Assembly (NCBI RefSeq): GCF_006065315.1
Contig: NZ_CP040749.1
Span: 4,300,001-4,364,000 of the forward strand
DNA: 64,000 bases
From: Aureibaculum algae
Lineage (GTDB): Bacteria > Bacteroidota > Bacteroidia > Flavobacteriales > Flavobacteriaceae
Direction of reading: 5' to 3'
The notes under the pieces were generated by a model. That model searched no databases. It was not told the DNA's origin and saw nothing but the letters and a program-made list of their open reading frames with translations. Below are positions 53,625 through 62,491 of this stretch, in pieces. The number at the start of each line of letters is the position of its first letter. Position 1 is the stretch's first letter. Position numbers and translations under genes: made by a program.

Positions 53625-55061
53625 ATGGATACATTAAATAGAAAAACAAAATCAGTAAACACTTATACTGAACGGATTATACAATTCGGAGAAGGTAACT
53701 TTTTAAGGGCATTCGCCGATTGGATGATTCACGAAATGAACAAAAAAGCTAATTTCGATGGTGGAGTTGTCGTTGTGCAACCCATAGACCAAGGTTTGGT
53801 GCAACTATTGAACGATCAAGATGGTTTATATACCTTATATCTTAATGGTATAAAAAATGGAAAAGCGATAAGTGAACATGAAATCATTGATTGTATCCAA
53901 CGAAGCATAAATCCGTATGAAAATAATGTTGCGTATTTGGCAAATGCTGAAAATCCGGATGTAAGATTTGTGATTTCAAACACTACGGAAGCTGGAATTT
54001 CTTATAATGAAAATGATAAATTAAACGATTCGCCTCAATCTAGTTTTCCCGGGAAATTGACCGCTTTATTATACAAAAGGTTTCAAACATTTAAAGGTGC
54101 TTCCGATAAAGGATTGATTATTATTCCATGCGAATTGATTGATAAAAATGGAGACAATCTAAAACGCATTATTCTTCAATATGCTTCCGATTGGAAACTT
54201 GGCAAAGATTTTGTGGCTTGGATTAACAACGACAATATTTTCTGCAACACCTTAGTCGATAGAATTGTACCAGGTTATCCTAGAGATAAAATGGAAGCGA
54301 TAACAAAAGAACTAGGTTATAAAGATAATTTGGTAGTTGAAGGCGAACAATTCCATCTTTGGGTCATTGAAGGTCCTGAAACTGTGAAAAAAGAATTTCC
54401 TTCTGAAGCTTGCGGACTGAATGTGCTTTTCACAAATAACATGGAACCTTACAGAACACGAAAAGTCCGTATTTTAAATGGCGCACACACTGCTCTAGTG
54501 CCAGTTGGTTATTTATATGGTATTGATCGCGTGCGTGAATCATTGGGAGATCCTGTTGTTGGCACATTTTTAAAGGAAGCATTGTTCCAAAATATTTGTC
54601 CGACGTTGGATTTACCAGATGACGAACTCAAACAATTTTCAAGTGATGTTTTAGATCGTTTTAGAAATCCATATTTGGAGCATGAACTAATGAGTATTTC
54701 ATTGAATTCTGTTTCAAAATATAAAACACGTGTTTTACCTTCTGTTTTAGAATACGTTAAAAGAAAAAACACTTTGCCATCACATTTATTGTTTTCGTTA
54801 GCGGCTTTAATCGCATTTTATAAAGGCGATAGAAACGGAACTACAATCGCTTTGAAAGACGATGCTTCTGTTTTAGAATTCTTTGAAAAGCAATGGAAAA
54901 CCAATGATGCATCAAGCGTGGCAAAAGCTACTTTATCCAATGTAGATTTCTGGGGAACTGATTTAATACAAATTGAAGGATTAGAAAAAGAAGTCGCTCA
55001 ACATTTAGAATCCATCATTAAAAACGGAATGAAATCTGCCTTAAATACATTTTTAAATTAA
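53625..55061 (+). CDS. uxaB: Tagaturonate reductase (mannitol dehydrogenase family)
   Basis: The 478-residue polyol-specific long-chain dehydrogenase has the N-terminal nucleotide-binding start ERIIQFGEGNFLRAFADWMI and the catalytic Lys-x4-Asn-x2-His block as RKVRILNGAHTALVP. The C-terminal helical domain is complete. It reduces D-tagaturonate to D-altronate with NADH. A fructuronate reductase role is less likely because no mannonate dehydratase is in the cluster while altronate dehydratase is adjacent. The next gene starts 3 bp after its stop. Confidence 0.9.
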   Translation: MDTLNRKTKSVNTYTERIIQFGEGNFLRAFADWMIHEMNKKANFDGGVVVVQPIDQGLVQLLNDQDGLYTLYLNGIKNGKAISEHEIIDCIQRSINPYENNVAYLANAENPDVRFVISNTTEAGISYNENDKLNDSPQSSFPGKLTALLYKRFQTFKGASDKGLIIIPCELIDKNGDNLKRIILQYASDWKLGKDFVAWINNDNIFCNTLVDRIVPGYPRDKMEAITKELGYKDNLVVEGEQFHLWVIEGPETVKKEFPSEACGLNVLFTNNMEPYRTRKVRILNGAHTALVPVGYLYGIDRVRESLGDPVVGTFLKEALFQNICPTLDLPDDELKQFSSDVLDRFRNPYLEHELMSISLNSVSKYKTRVLPSVLEYVKRKNTLPSHLLFSLAALIAFYKGDRNGTTIALKDDASVLEFFEKQWKTNDASSVAKATLSNVDFWGTDLIQIEGLEKEVAQHLESIIKNGMKSALNTFLN

Positions 55062-55064
55062 TAT

Positions 55065-55892
55065 ATGACAATAGATTCGCATCAACATTTCTGGAATTAC
55101 GAGCCTATAAAACACGACTGGATTGACGATGACATGTCAGTTATCAGACATGATTTTTTACCTTCAGATTTAAGGACGGTTTATGATGAAAATAATATTG
55201 ATGGTTGTGTTGCAGTTCAAGCCGACCAGACATTAGAGGAAAACGATTTTTTATTGGATTTAGCGTCTAAAAACGATTTTATAAAAGGCGTTGTTGGTTG
55301 GGCAGATTTAAGAGCTGAAAATATTGATGATGTTTTGAAACATTATAGTCAATTTGAAAAATTAAAAGGATTTCGTCATGTGGTACAAGGCGAACCAGAT
55401 CATAATTTTTTGTTGCGACCAGATTTTTTAAGGGGAATTTCAGCTTTAGATAAGTATAATTTCACTTATGACATATTGGTTTTCCCACATCAATTGGGAT
55501 CTGTTTTAGAATTTGTTAGAGAGTTTCCAAATCAGAAGTTTGTCATCGACCACATTGCAAAACCTTATATAAAGGATGGTTTTTTTGATGGTTGGGAAGT
55601 TCTGATTAATGAAATTTCGAATCATGAAAATGTGCAATGTAAACTGTCTGGTATGATTACCGAAGCAGATTACAAAACATGGACACCAACGCAGATTGCA
55701 CCGTATATAGAAACTGTTTTACATGCTTTTGGAAGCAAAAGAATACAATTCGGTTCCGATTGGCCAGTATGTTTAGTGGCAGGAAATTACAAACAAGTAA
55801 AAGATTTAGTAACAGATTTTATAGCTAATCTAAGTTCAGCAGAACAAGCTGATATAATGGGCAATAATGCTATAAAATTTTATAATTTATAA
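55065..55892 (+). CDS. Amidohydrolase-family sugar lactonase, probable L-galactono-1,5-lactonase
   Basis: The 275-residue protein of the amidohydrolase superfamily (COG3618 type) has His6-x-His8 in DSHQHFWNYEP, a central metal/active-site region FVIDHIAKPYIK, and the C-terminal Asp in QFGSDWPVCL. Relatives hydrolyse L-fucono-, L-rhamnono- and L-galactono-lactones. The neighbouring aldo-keto reductase gene, 3 bp away, would make the lactone. By context I assign L-galactonolactone hydrolysis to L-galactonate; L-fuconolactone is the main alternative. Confidence 0.85.
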   Translation: MTIDSHQHFWNYEPIKHDWIDDDMSVIRHDFLPSDLRTVYDENNIDGCVAVQADQTLEENDFLLDLASKNDFIKGVVGWADLRAENIDDVLKHYSQFEKLKGFRHVVQGEPDHNFLLRPDFLRGISALDKYNFTYDILVFPHQLGSVLEFVREFPNQKFVIDHIAKPYIKDGFFDGWEVLINEISNHENVQCKLSGMITEADYKTWTPTQIAPYIETVLHAFGSKRIQFGSDWPVCLVAGNYKQVKDLVTDFIANLSSAEQADIMGNNAIKFYNL

Positions 55893-55895
55893 ATA

Positions 55896-56843
55896 GTGAG
55901 TACAGAACCAACATATATAAAAGGTGACCATAAAAAAAGTGAGTTTTTTAATAACCAAAGCAGGCTAGTTTTAGGTTGTTCTGGTCTAGGAGGAGTTTGG
56001 AGACCAATAGAAGAAAAAGATGCTGTTGAAACTTTAATGTATGCGTTAGAACATGGCGTGCGGGTTTTTGACACCGCACCATCCTATAACCGATCGCAGG
56101 AATTTTTAGGAAAAACCTTAAAACAATGGACTAGCGAAAAGCCGTTTATAAGCACTAAAGTGGGCAGGTTAAAGGCGGATAAAGCTGATGATTGCATTGT
56201 TGATTATTCTCCAGAAACCATGCGAAAAAGTGTTTATGAGAGTTTAGAAACGCTTGGATTGAATCATATTGACTTACTGTTTTTACATGAGCCACACCTC
56301 GTTCCAGTAAATAAAATGGATGAAATCATGGATTGTTTAAATAGCTTTAAAAAAGAAGGCATTATAAAATCTTTGGGCATTGGAGGAAATCCGATCGAAA
56401 GATTTTATCCCCACATGATAAAAGAAAACTTTGATGTGTTATCTGGGTTTTTAAAACTGGATGCCTGTAACCTTTCTAGTTTTGATAACGACATTCCTCA
56501 AATTCAAAAAGAAAACATAGGCTATTATGCCGCTTCAGCTTTGCATATGGGCTTATTGGGAAGCCGTTTAGAGCAATACGCGAATGAGCGCCCCAATAAC
56601 GAATGGATTACCAATTTAGATGTTGATACAGCCTTCAAAATAAATGATATCGCAATAGAAAACGACATAACTTTATCCAGACTGGCATTGAGATATGTGT
56701 TTTCAATAAAAGAAGCAGACCGCGTAGTTGTTGGTCCAACAACCAAAGACCAATTAATTGATTTATTAAATGCGTGGGATGAAGGCAAACTGTCAGAATC
56801 TATATTTAATGATATTACAAATATCATACTCAATTTAAAATAA
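55896..56843 (+). CDS. Aldo-keto reductase, probable L-galactose 1-dehydrogenase
   Basis: Translation most likely begins at the GTG at 55896, 3 bp after the lactonase stop, since no ATG lies nearby in frame. The 315-residue barrel has the full catalytic tetrad Asp59 (VFDTAPSY), Tyr64, Lys88 (ISTKVG) and His131 (LLFLHEPH). It belongs to the branch of D-threo-aldose/L-fucose dehydrogenases that also holds plant L-galactose dehydrogenase, and would oxidise the pyranose at C1 to the 1,5-lactone with NAD(P)+. The rest of the operon makes L-galactose the more likely substrate than L-fucose. Confidence 0.85.
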   Translation: MSTEPTYIKGDHKKSEFFNNQSRLVLGCSGLGGVWRPIEEKDAVETLMYALEHGVRVFDTAPSYNRSQEFLGKTLKQWTSEKPFISTKVGRLKADKADDCIVDYSPETMRKSVYESLETLGLNHIDLLFLHEPHLVPVNKMDEIMDCLNSFKKEGIIKSLGIGGNPIERFYPHMIKENFDVLSGFLKLDACNLSSFDNDIPQIQKENIGYYAASALHMGLLGSRLEQYANERPNNEWITNLDVDTAFKINDIAIENDITLSRLALRYVFSIKEADRVVVGPTTKDQLIDLLNAWDEGKLSESIFNDITNIILNLK

Positions 56844-56858
56844 AACCCAATAAAAAAA

Positions 56859-58181
56859 ATGAGTGTATCCAAAAAAATTCCAATTGTAAGTAAGGAACTT
56901 TTAGTACCTTTTATAATTATAACCTCTCTTTTCGCCTTATGGGGTTTTGCAAATGATGTTACTAATCCAATGGTTACAGCTTTCAAAAAGGTAATGCCTG
57001 AATTAAGTTGGACACAAGCATATTTAGTTCAGTTTGCATTTTATTTTGGATATGGTTGTATGGCAATTCCTGCAGCTTTATTTATAAAAAAATACACCTA
57101 CAAAAAGGGTATAATTCTAGGATTATCGCTTTATGCCATTGGCGCTTTTTTATTTTATCCTGCTGCTGCTTTTGAGGAATATTCATTTTTCTTAATTTCC
57201 CTGTATATTATTACTTGTGGTTTAGCGCTTTTAGAGACAACTTCAAATCCATTAATTTTATCTTTAGGAGCAAAAGAAACCGCAACGCAACGCTTAAATC
57301 TTGCCCAATCTTTTAATCCAATTGGATCAATCACAGGAATGATGGTTGCTCAGTTTGTCGTGTTAAGTCAAATAAAATCATCCAATTACAATGCGGAAAC
57401 TTATGCAACTTTAGACGCAGCGACCAAAGCTTCCATAAAAACGGAAGATTTAAGTATCATTAGTAATCCATATTTAGGTATTGGATTTGTAGTATTACTT
57501 ATTTTAATTCTCATTATTTTCACGAAAATTCCAACTGTTCAAGAACATACGAGTTTAACTTTTAAAGAATCTGTTAAAAAAATATTCTCTAAAAAAACAT
57601 TCTTTCCTGGTGTTATAGCCCAAATGTTTTATGTAGGAGCACAAATTATGTGTTGGACTGCTATTTTTCAATATGTTCAATATTTAAACGAATCCACTAA
57701 TAGTAATATTAATGCAACCTATATGAATATGCTTGCCATGGGGATTTTTCTTGGGGGTCGTTTCTTAGGAACAGCATTGTTAAGCGTTTTCTCAGCACCA
57801 AGATTATTATCATTATTTGCGCTTTTAGCTATTATTTGTTGTGCAGGTGCTATTATTATTCCTGGCTTGCCTGGATTAATTTCATTGGTTTGTATTTCGT
57901 TATTCATGTCTATTATGTTCCCAACAATTTATGGTATCGCTTTAAAAGACATGGGAGATGAAGCAAAAGTAGGTTCTGCTTTTTTAGTAATGGCAATTGT
58001 TGGAGGAGCTATTTTTCCTTTAATGCAAGGAGCAATTATTGATATAGGAGGTGATAATTTAGCCGATACTTTAATATTAGGTGTTCCAGAAGTAAAGTTT
58101 TCTTTTATAATGCCAATGATTTGTATTGCTGTTGTTGGTCTTTACGGTTTATATGCCGCCAAAGTTGATAAAAAATCTTAA
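56859..58181 (+). CDS. fucP: FucP-type MFS sugar permease
   Basis: The 440-residue membrane protein shows about 12 hydrophobic helices and the FucP-family features: LLVPFIIITSLFALWGFAND at the N terminus, a helix with CGLALLETTSNPLIL, and the charged pocket around LNLAQSFNPIGS. FucP of E. coli is a proton symporter for L-fucose that also takes L-galactose, which fits either sugar. It lies in the inner membrane and delivers the monosaccharide released in the periplasm to the aldo-keto reductase encoded 15 bp upstream. Confidence 0.9.
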   Translation: MSVSKKIPIVSKELLVPFIIITSLFALWGFANDVTNPMVTAFKKVMPELSWTQAYLVQFAFYFGYGCMAIPAALFIKKYTYKKGIILGLSLYAIGAFLFYPAAAFEEYSFFLISLYIITCGLALLETTSNPLILSLGAKETATQRLNLAQSFNPIGSITGMMVAQFVVLSQIKSSNYNAETYATLDAATKASIKTEDLSIISNPYLGIGFVVLLILILIIFTKIPTVQEHTSLTFKESVKKIFSKKTFFPGVIAQMFYVGAQIMCWTAIFQYVQYLNESTNSNINATYMNMLAMGIFLGGRFLGTALLSVFSAPRLLSLFALLAIICCAGAIIIPGLPGLISLVCISLFMSIMFPTIYGIALKDMGDEAKVGSAFLVMAIVGGAIFPLMQGAIIDIGGDNLADTLILGVPEVKFSFIMPMICIAVVGLYGLYAAKVDKKS

Positions 58182-58199
58182 TCCAAAAGTAAGTATATC

Positions 58200-58541
58200 A
58201 TGAGTACAAAAAGATTTTGTTTCTCTTGCGATTTAAAAGACGATTCTAAACTAATTGCAGAGTATAAAGAATACCATGCCGTTGGCAAAGCATGGCCCGA
58301 AATAACCAAAAGCATAAAAGATGCAGGTATTGTGAATATGGAAATTTATCTTGTTGGAAACCGTATGTTTATGATTATGGAAGTGGATGAAACTTTTGAC
58401 CCTATTAAAAAAGACGAAATGGATGCGAACAATCTAAAAGTACAAGAATGGGAAAACCTAATGTGGAAGTATCAGCAAGAATTACCTTGGGCAAAAAATG
58501 GAGAAAAATGGATGGCTTTGGAAAAAATATTTCAATTATAA
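58200..58541 (+). CDS. L-rhamnose/L-fucose mutarotase-family protein (RhaM type)
   Basis: The 113-residue dimeric ferredoxin-like protein has the RhaM-family block Y-x2-H-x4-K-x-WPEI (EYHAVGKAWPEI), the central GIVNMEIYLVGNRMFMIMEV strand pair and the C-terminal WMALEKIFQL. It speeds up alpha/beta interconversion of the free sugar so that the dehydrogenase gets its preferred anomer. It is the last gene of the operon, 18 bp after fucP. The sugar is inferred from context. Confidence 0.88.
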   Translation: MSTKRFCFSCDLKDDSKLIAEYKEYHAVGKAWPEITKSIKDAGIVNMEIYLVGNRMFMIMEVDETFDPIKKDEMDANNLKVQEWENLMWKYQQELPWAKNGEKWMALEKIFQL

Positions 58542-58985
58542 TTATTGACTTTTTTAAATAACTTTTCCAGTACTTTACGGAAGTCACTTGTTTACAATTG
58601 CCCTTTTTGAACACATCAAAACATTATACTGAGCTAATAATCAAGAATAAAAATACAGATTAATTAAGCTAATTCTAAGACATGCGAGAAGTAATAAAAA
58701 GACATTATGGTTAATAAATTCAACTTCAAAAGCCTTAAATCTTCAACTATTACAAACCATATCAATAAAGAGGTGTTAGATTGATTATTATTTCGCCCAA
58801 TTATCGAATAGGATTGTTCAACAAAGCTCAAGTCCTAGTATTCAACTAGCTGTAGCTGTGTGAACAGTAAGAATTAATTTTATTTTAGACCTTTATTGTT
58901 TCGAAATTCATTAGTTTTCGAAATATTTAATAGGATTTTATGAATGAATAAAACTAAATTAGCGGTCATATAAATTTAAAACAGT
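58542..58985. other. 444-bp intergenic region, no recognised gene
   Basis: I find no convincing frame on either strand. A tttcgaaa pair surrounds a short spacer at about 58897-58922. The region should hold the operon's 3' end and the promoter of the following FG-GAP gene, but neither a clear terminator nor a TAnnTTTG box stands out. Confidence 0.4.
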
Positions 58986-61900
58986 ATGAAATTTATTATT
59001 ATGAGAAGGCTACCAAAGTACCTGCAATTATATGCTGTTGGTGTCACGATATTGTGCCTTGTTATGTCGTGCAATACAGAGAATAAGAAAAATGAGCAAA
59101 ATAGTTTACCGAAAAAAGATCTTGAGCAAAAACTATTTACCTCTCTTACACAAGAAGAAAGTGGTGTTGATTTTGAAAATCTATTGATAGAATCTGCAGA
59201 ATCGAACTATTACCAATACATGTATTCTTATATTGGTGGAGGTGTTGCTGCTGAAGATTTTAACAACGATGGCTTGATAGATCTGTTTTTCACTTCTAAT
59301 TCTCAGAATAATAGGTTATATCTCAATAAAGGAAATTTTAAATTCGAAGATATTACAGAAAAAGCGAATTTTAAAGAAACAATTAGTTTTAATACTGGGG
59401 TTACCACCGTTGATATAAATAATGATGGATATATAGATATTTATGTAGGTAGAGGTGGTGCAGATGAAACTCAGTTCGCTAATCTTTTATACGTGAATAA
59501 TGGAGATCTCACATTTACCGAGCGAGCCAAAGAATATGGTCTTGATGATGATAATCGAGCGATTAATTCTGTGTTTTTTGACTTCGATAATGACAATGAT
59601 TTGGATGTATATATTTCTAATACACCCGATATGACTAGTAATATTGACGTTCTTGATTTAGATGAGATAGCCAAAGACCCGAAAACCATAGCATTAAAAG
59701 GGAGCGATAAATTATATAGAAACAATGGAGATGGAACTTTCGAAGATATATCAATCGAAGCAGGAATCTTACCTGATCGAGGTTTCGGATTAAATGTTGA
59801 AGTAGGTGATCTTAACAATGATGGCTGGTTGGATGTATATGTTAATAACGATTTTATAATACCTGATTTTGTTTACTTAAATACTGGAAAAGGTACTTTT
59901 AAAGAATCTAGAAATGAGGTTCTTAAACACATGTCATTCAATAGTATGGGAGGTGATATTGCCGATGTGAACAATGACGGATATTTGGATTTGTTGACAT
60001 TAGATATGAACCCTGAAGATTATGTAAGATCAAAAACCACTATGGCAATGACTTCCATGAATCAATTTGAATTGATGGTTCGATCAAATTATCACCACCA
60101 ATATGTGCATAATATGCTGTAATTGAATAATGGTAACGGAACCTTCAGTGAGATTGGAAAGATGGCTGGGATTGCAGATACAGATTGGAGCTGGTCTCTT
60201 CTTTCTGCTGATTTTGATTTGGATGGATTCAACGATGTTTATGTTACAAATGGTGTATTCAGAGATGTAATCGACCGAGACAAGAACAATGAAATTCTTG
60301 CCATATTACGTTCAAGAAGAGGGCAGAAAACGACAAAAGAAGATTTTGCAAAATTTGCGCAAATGTTACCTCAACAAAAACTGACGAATTATATTTTTCA
60401 CAATAAGGGAGATTACACCTTTGAAGATGTTAGTGACACATGGGTAAATAGTCAAGAAACTTTTTCTAATGGCGCCGCTTATGCTGATTTAGATAATGAT
60501 GGAGATTTGGATTTTGTAGTGAACAATATTAATGATGTGGTCAATATTCTAAAGAACAATAGTATAGAAAGATCTAGTGGACAGTTTCTTCAAGTCAGTT
60601 TTAAAGGCCCAGATAAGAACATAAATGGGGTTGGAGCCAAAGTTAATTTAGTTATGAACGATGGCTCGATTCTCACAAGACAATTAATTAATACAAGAGG
60701 ATTTTTATCATCGGTGTCCAATGTTTTACATTTTGGAATTAATAAAGACAAGTCAATTAACAGTATGGAAGTTATTTGGCCCGATGGAAAGTCAGAGAAA
60801 TTGTCAAGTATTAGCACAAATCAAAAAATGGTTTTGGATTATGCTAATGCAAGTGTCAAACAAAAGAAAGCGGATTCATCTATAAAACTTTTTACGGAAT
60901 TGCCATTAAATTATAGCCACATAGATCCTTATTTTAATGACTATGAAAGGCAAGTTTTATTACCTCATAAATTATCCCAAACAGGACCTGGAATAGCTAA
61001 AGCTGATTTGAATAATGACGGTTTGGAAGATATTTATTTTGGAGGTGCCTATAAACAAGCCGGAGTTTTGATGATGGCAAATAAATCAGGCAAGTTCGAT
61101 GTTTTGGAAGTTGATAGTTTTATTCAAGATAAGAATCACGAAGATGTGGGGGCGGCGTTTTTTGATGCCGACAATGATGGAGATATGGATCTTTATGTTG
61201 TAAGCGGAGGTTATGAATTTGAACGTTTACCAAAATTACTTTTGGATAGGCTATATATAAACCAAGGAAACGGAAAATTTGTGAAAGACAATGGTGCTTT
61301 AGATATGTTCGTGGCAGCAGGATCTGTTGTTGTGCCGTCTGATTATGATAACGATGGAGATATAGACCTATTTGTAGGAGGAAGAGTTATTCCATCAAAA
61401 TATCCCTATCCACCAACAAGCTATTTACTAATAAATGACAAGGGTAAATTTACCGTTGGAACACCATCATTAGCTCCAGAATTAGCAGAAATTGGAATGG
61501 TGACATCAGCCGAATGGAGTGACATCAATAAGGATGGAAAAATAGACCTAATCGTTACCGGAGAATGGATGGGTATTGTGGTATTTTTAAACGAAAATAA
61601 CCGGTTAGTAAGAAGTGATAAATACAGCTATTTGAACAATGAAACCGGATGGTGGAATCGCATCCTACTAGCTGATGTTGATAAAGATGGGGATATGGAT
61701 ATCGTTGCCGGGAATTTAGGTATAAATTATAAATTTCACGCCTCCAAAGAAAAGCCTTTTCATGCATATACACGCGATTTTGATTTTAATGGCGTAGAAG
61801 ATATCTTTTTAGCTATAGACTATCAAGGAAAACAAGTTCCCGTAAGGGGAAAAGGTTATACGGCGCAACAACTACCTCATTTAGCTCAAAAAATACCTAC

Positions 61901-62351
61901 TTATACGGCGTATGCCAATATGGATCTTGTAGGTATTTTAGGAGCAGGAATTGAATCTGCACTGCATTATCAAGCTGTAGAATTCAGGTCGGGTATTTTT
62001 CTTAATGATGGACAAGGAAATTTCACGTTTAATCCTTTTGAAAACGAAGTTCAACGATCACCAATTAATAGTATTATTTATGATGATTTGGATGGCGATG
62101 GACTTGAAGATTTACTACTTGCAGGAAACAATTATCAATCAGAAATTCAAACAACAAGAGCTGATGGAGGGATTGGTGCATTTTTAAAAGGAGACGGTAA
62201 AGGTGGATTTGTCTATAAATCAAATTTACTAACGGGATTCTTTGCAGATGGAGATGTTAGAGATATGATTGAAATCAATTTGGGTAAAACAAAATATATA
62301 ATGGTTACGAACAATAATTCAAAACCAAACCTTTTTAGAATTAAAAAATAG
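58986..62351 (+). pseudogene. FG-GAP/VCBS plus ASPIC/UnbV lipoprotein gene split by one ochre codon
   Basis: The first 378 codons give a lipoprotein (ILCLVMSCNTE) with the same blades as the 32607 gene, ending in HNML-TAA (60120-60122). The same frame continues at once for 742 codons (LNNGNGTFSEI and on) to 62351. The paralogue reads HNMLQLNNGNGTFSEI with CAA at this place, so one C-to-T change made the stop. Total length is 1121 codons against 1113. The downstream part has no signal peptide or ATG at its start. Unless the stop is read through or is a sequencing error, only the first third is made. Confidence 0.85.
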
Positions 62352-62376
62352 TTTAGTATTTTATTAGAATTTTAGT

Positions 62377-62407
62377 AAAAAAGGAGGCAACTGAAACCTC
62401 CTTTTTT
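62377..62407 (+). terminator. Intrinsic terminator after the FG-GAP gene
   Basis: An aaaaaaggagg/cctcctttttt stem (62377-62387 and 62397-62407) with a 9-base loop and a T-tract within the stem lies 26 bp past the stop. It also works for the convergent minus-strand regulator gene, whose stop is at 62492. Confidence 0.9.
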
Positions 62408-62491
62408 AATTGGTAATCACCCTACTATTAAAGAACTCCTAGAATTATTGAAAACCCTTTAATTTATAACAAGCAAAAAGAATTAATAAAA

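Noticed and set aside
48888..58541. Reading the operon as an L-fucose pathway
   Set aside because: FucP, mutarotase, aldo-keto reductase and lactonase fit fucose, but the enzymes that follow (KdgK in particular) need a C6 hydroxyl and the fuconate-specific genes are missing. Kept as the main alternative.
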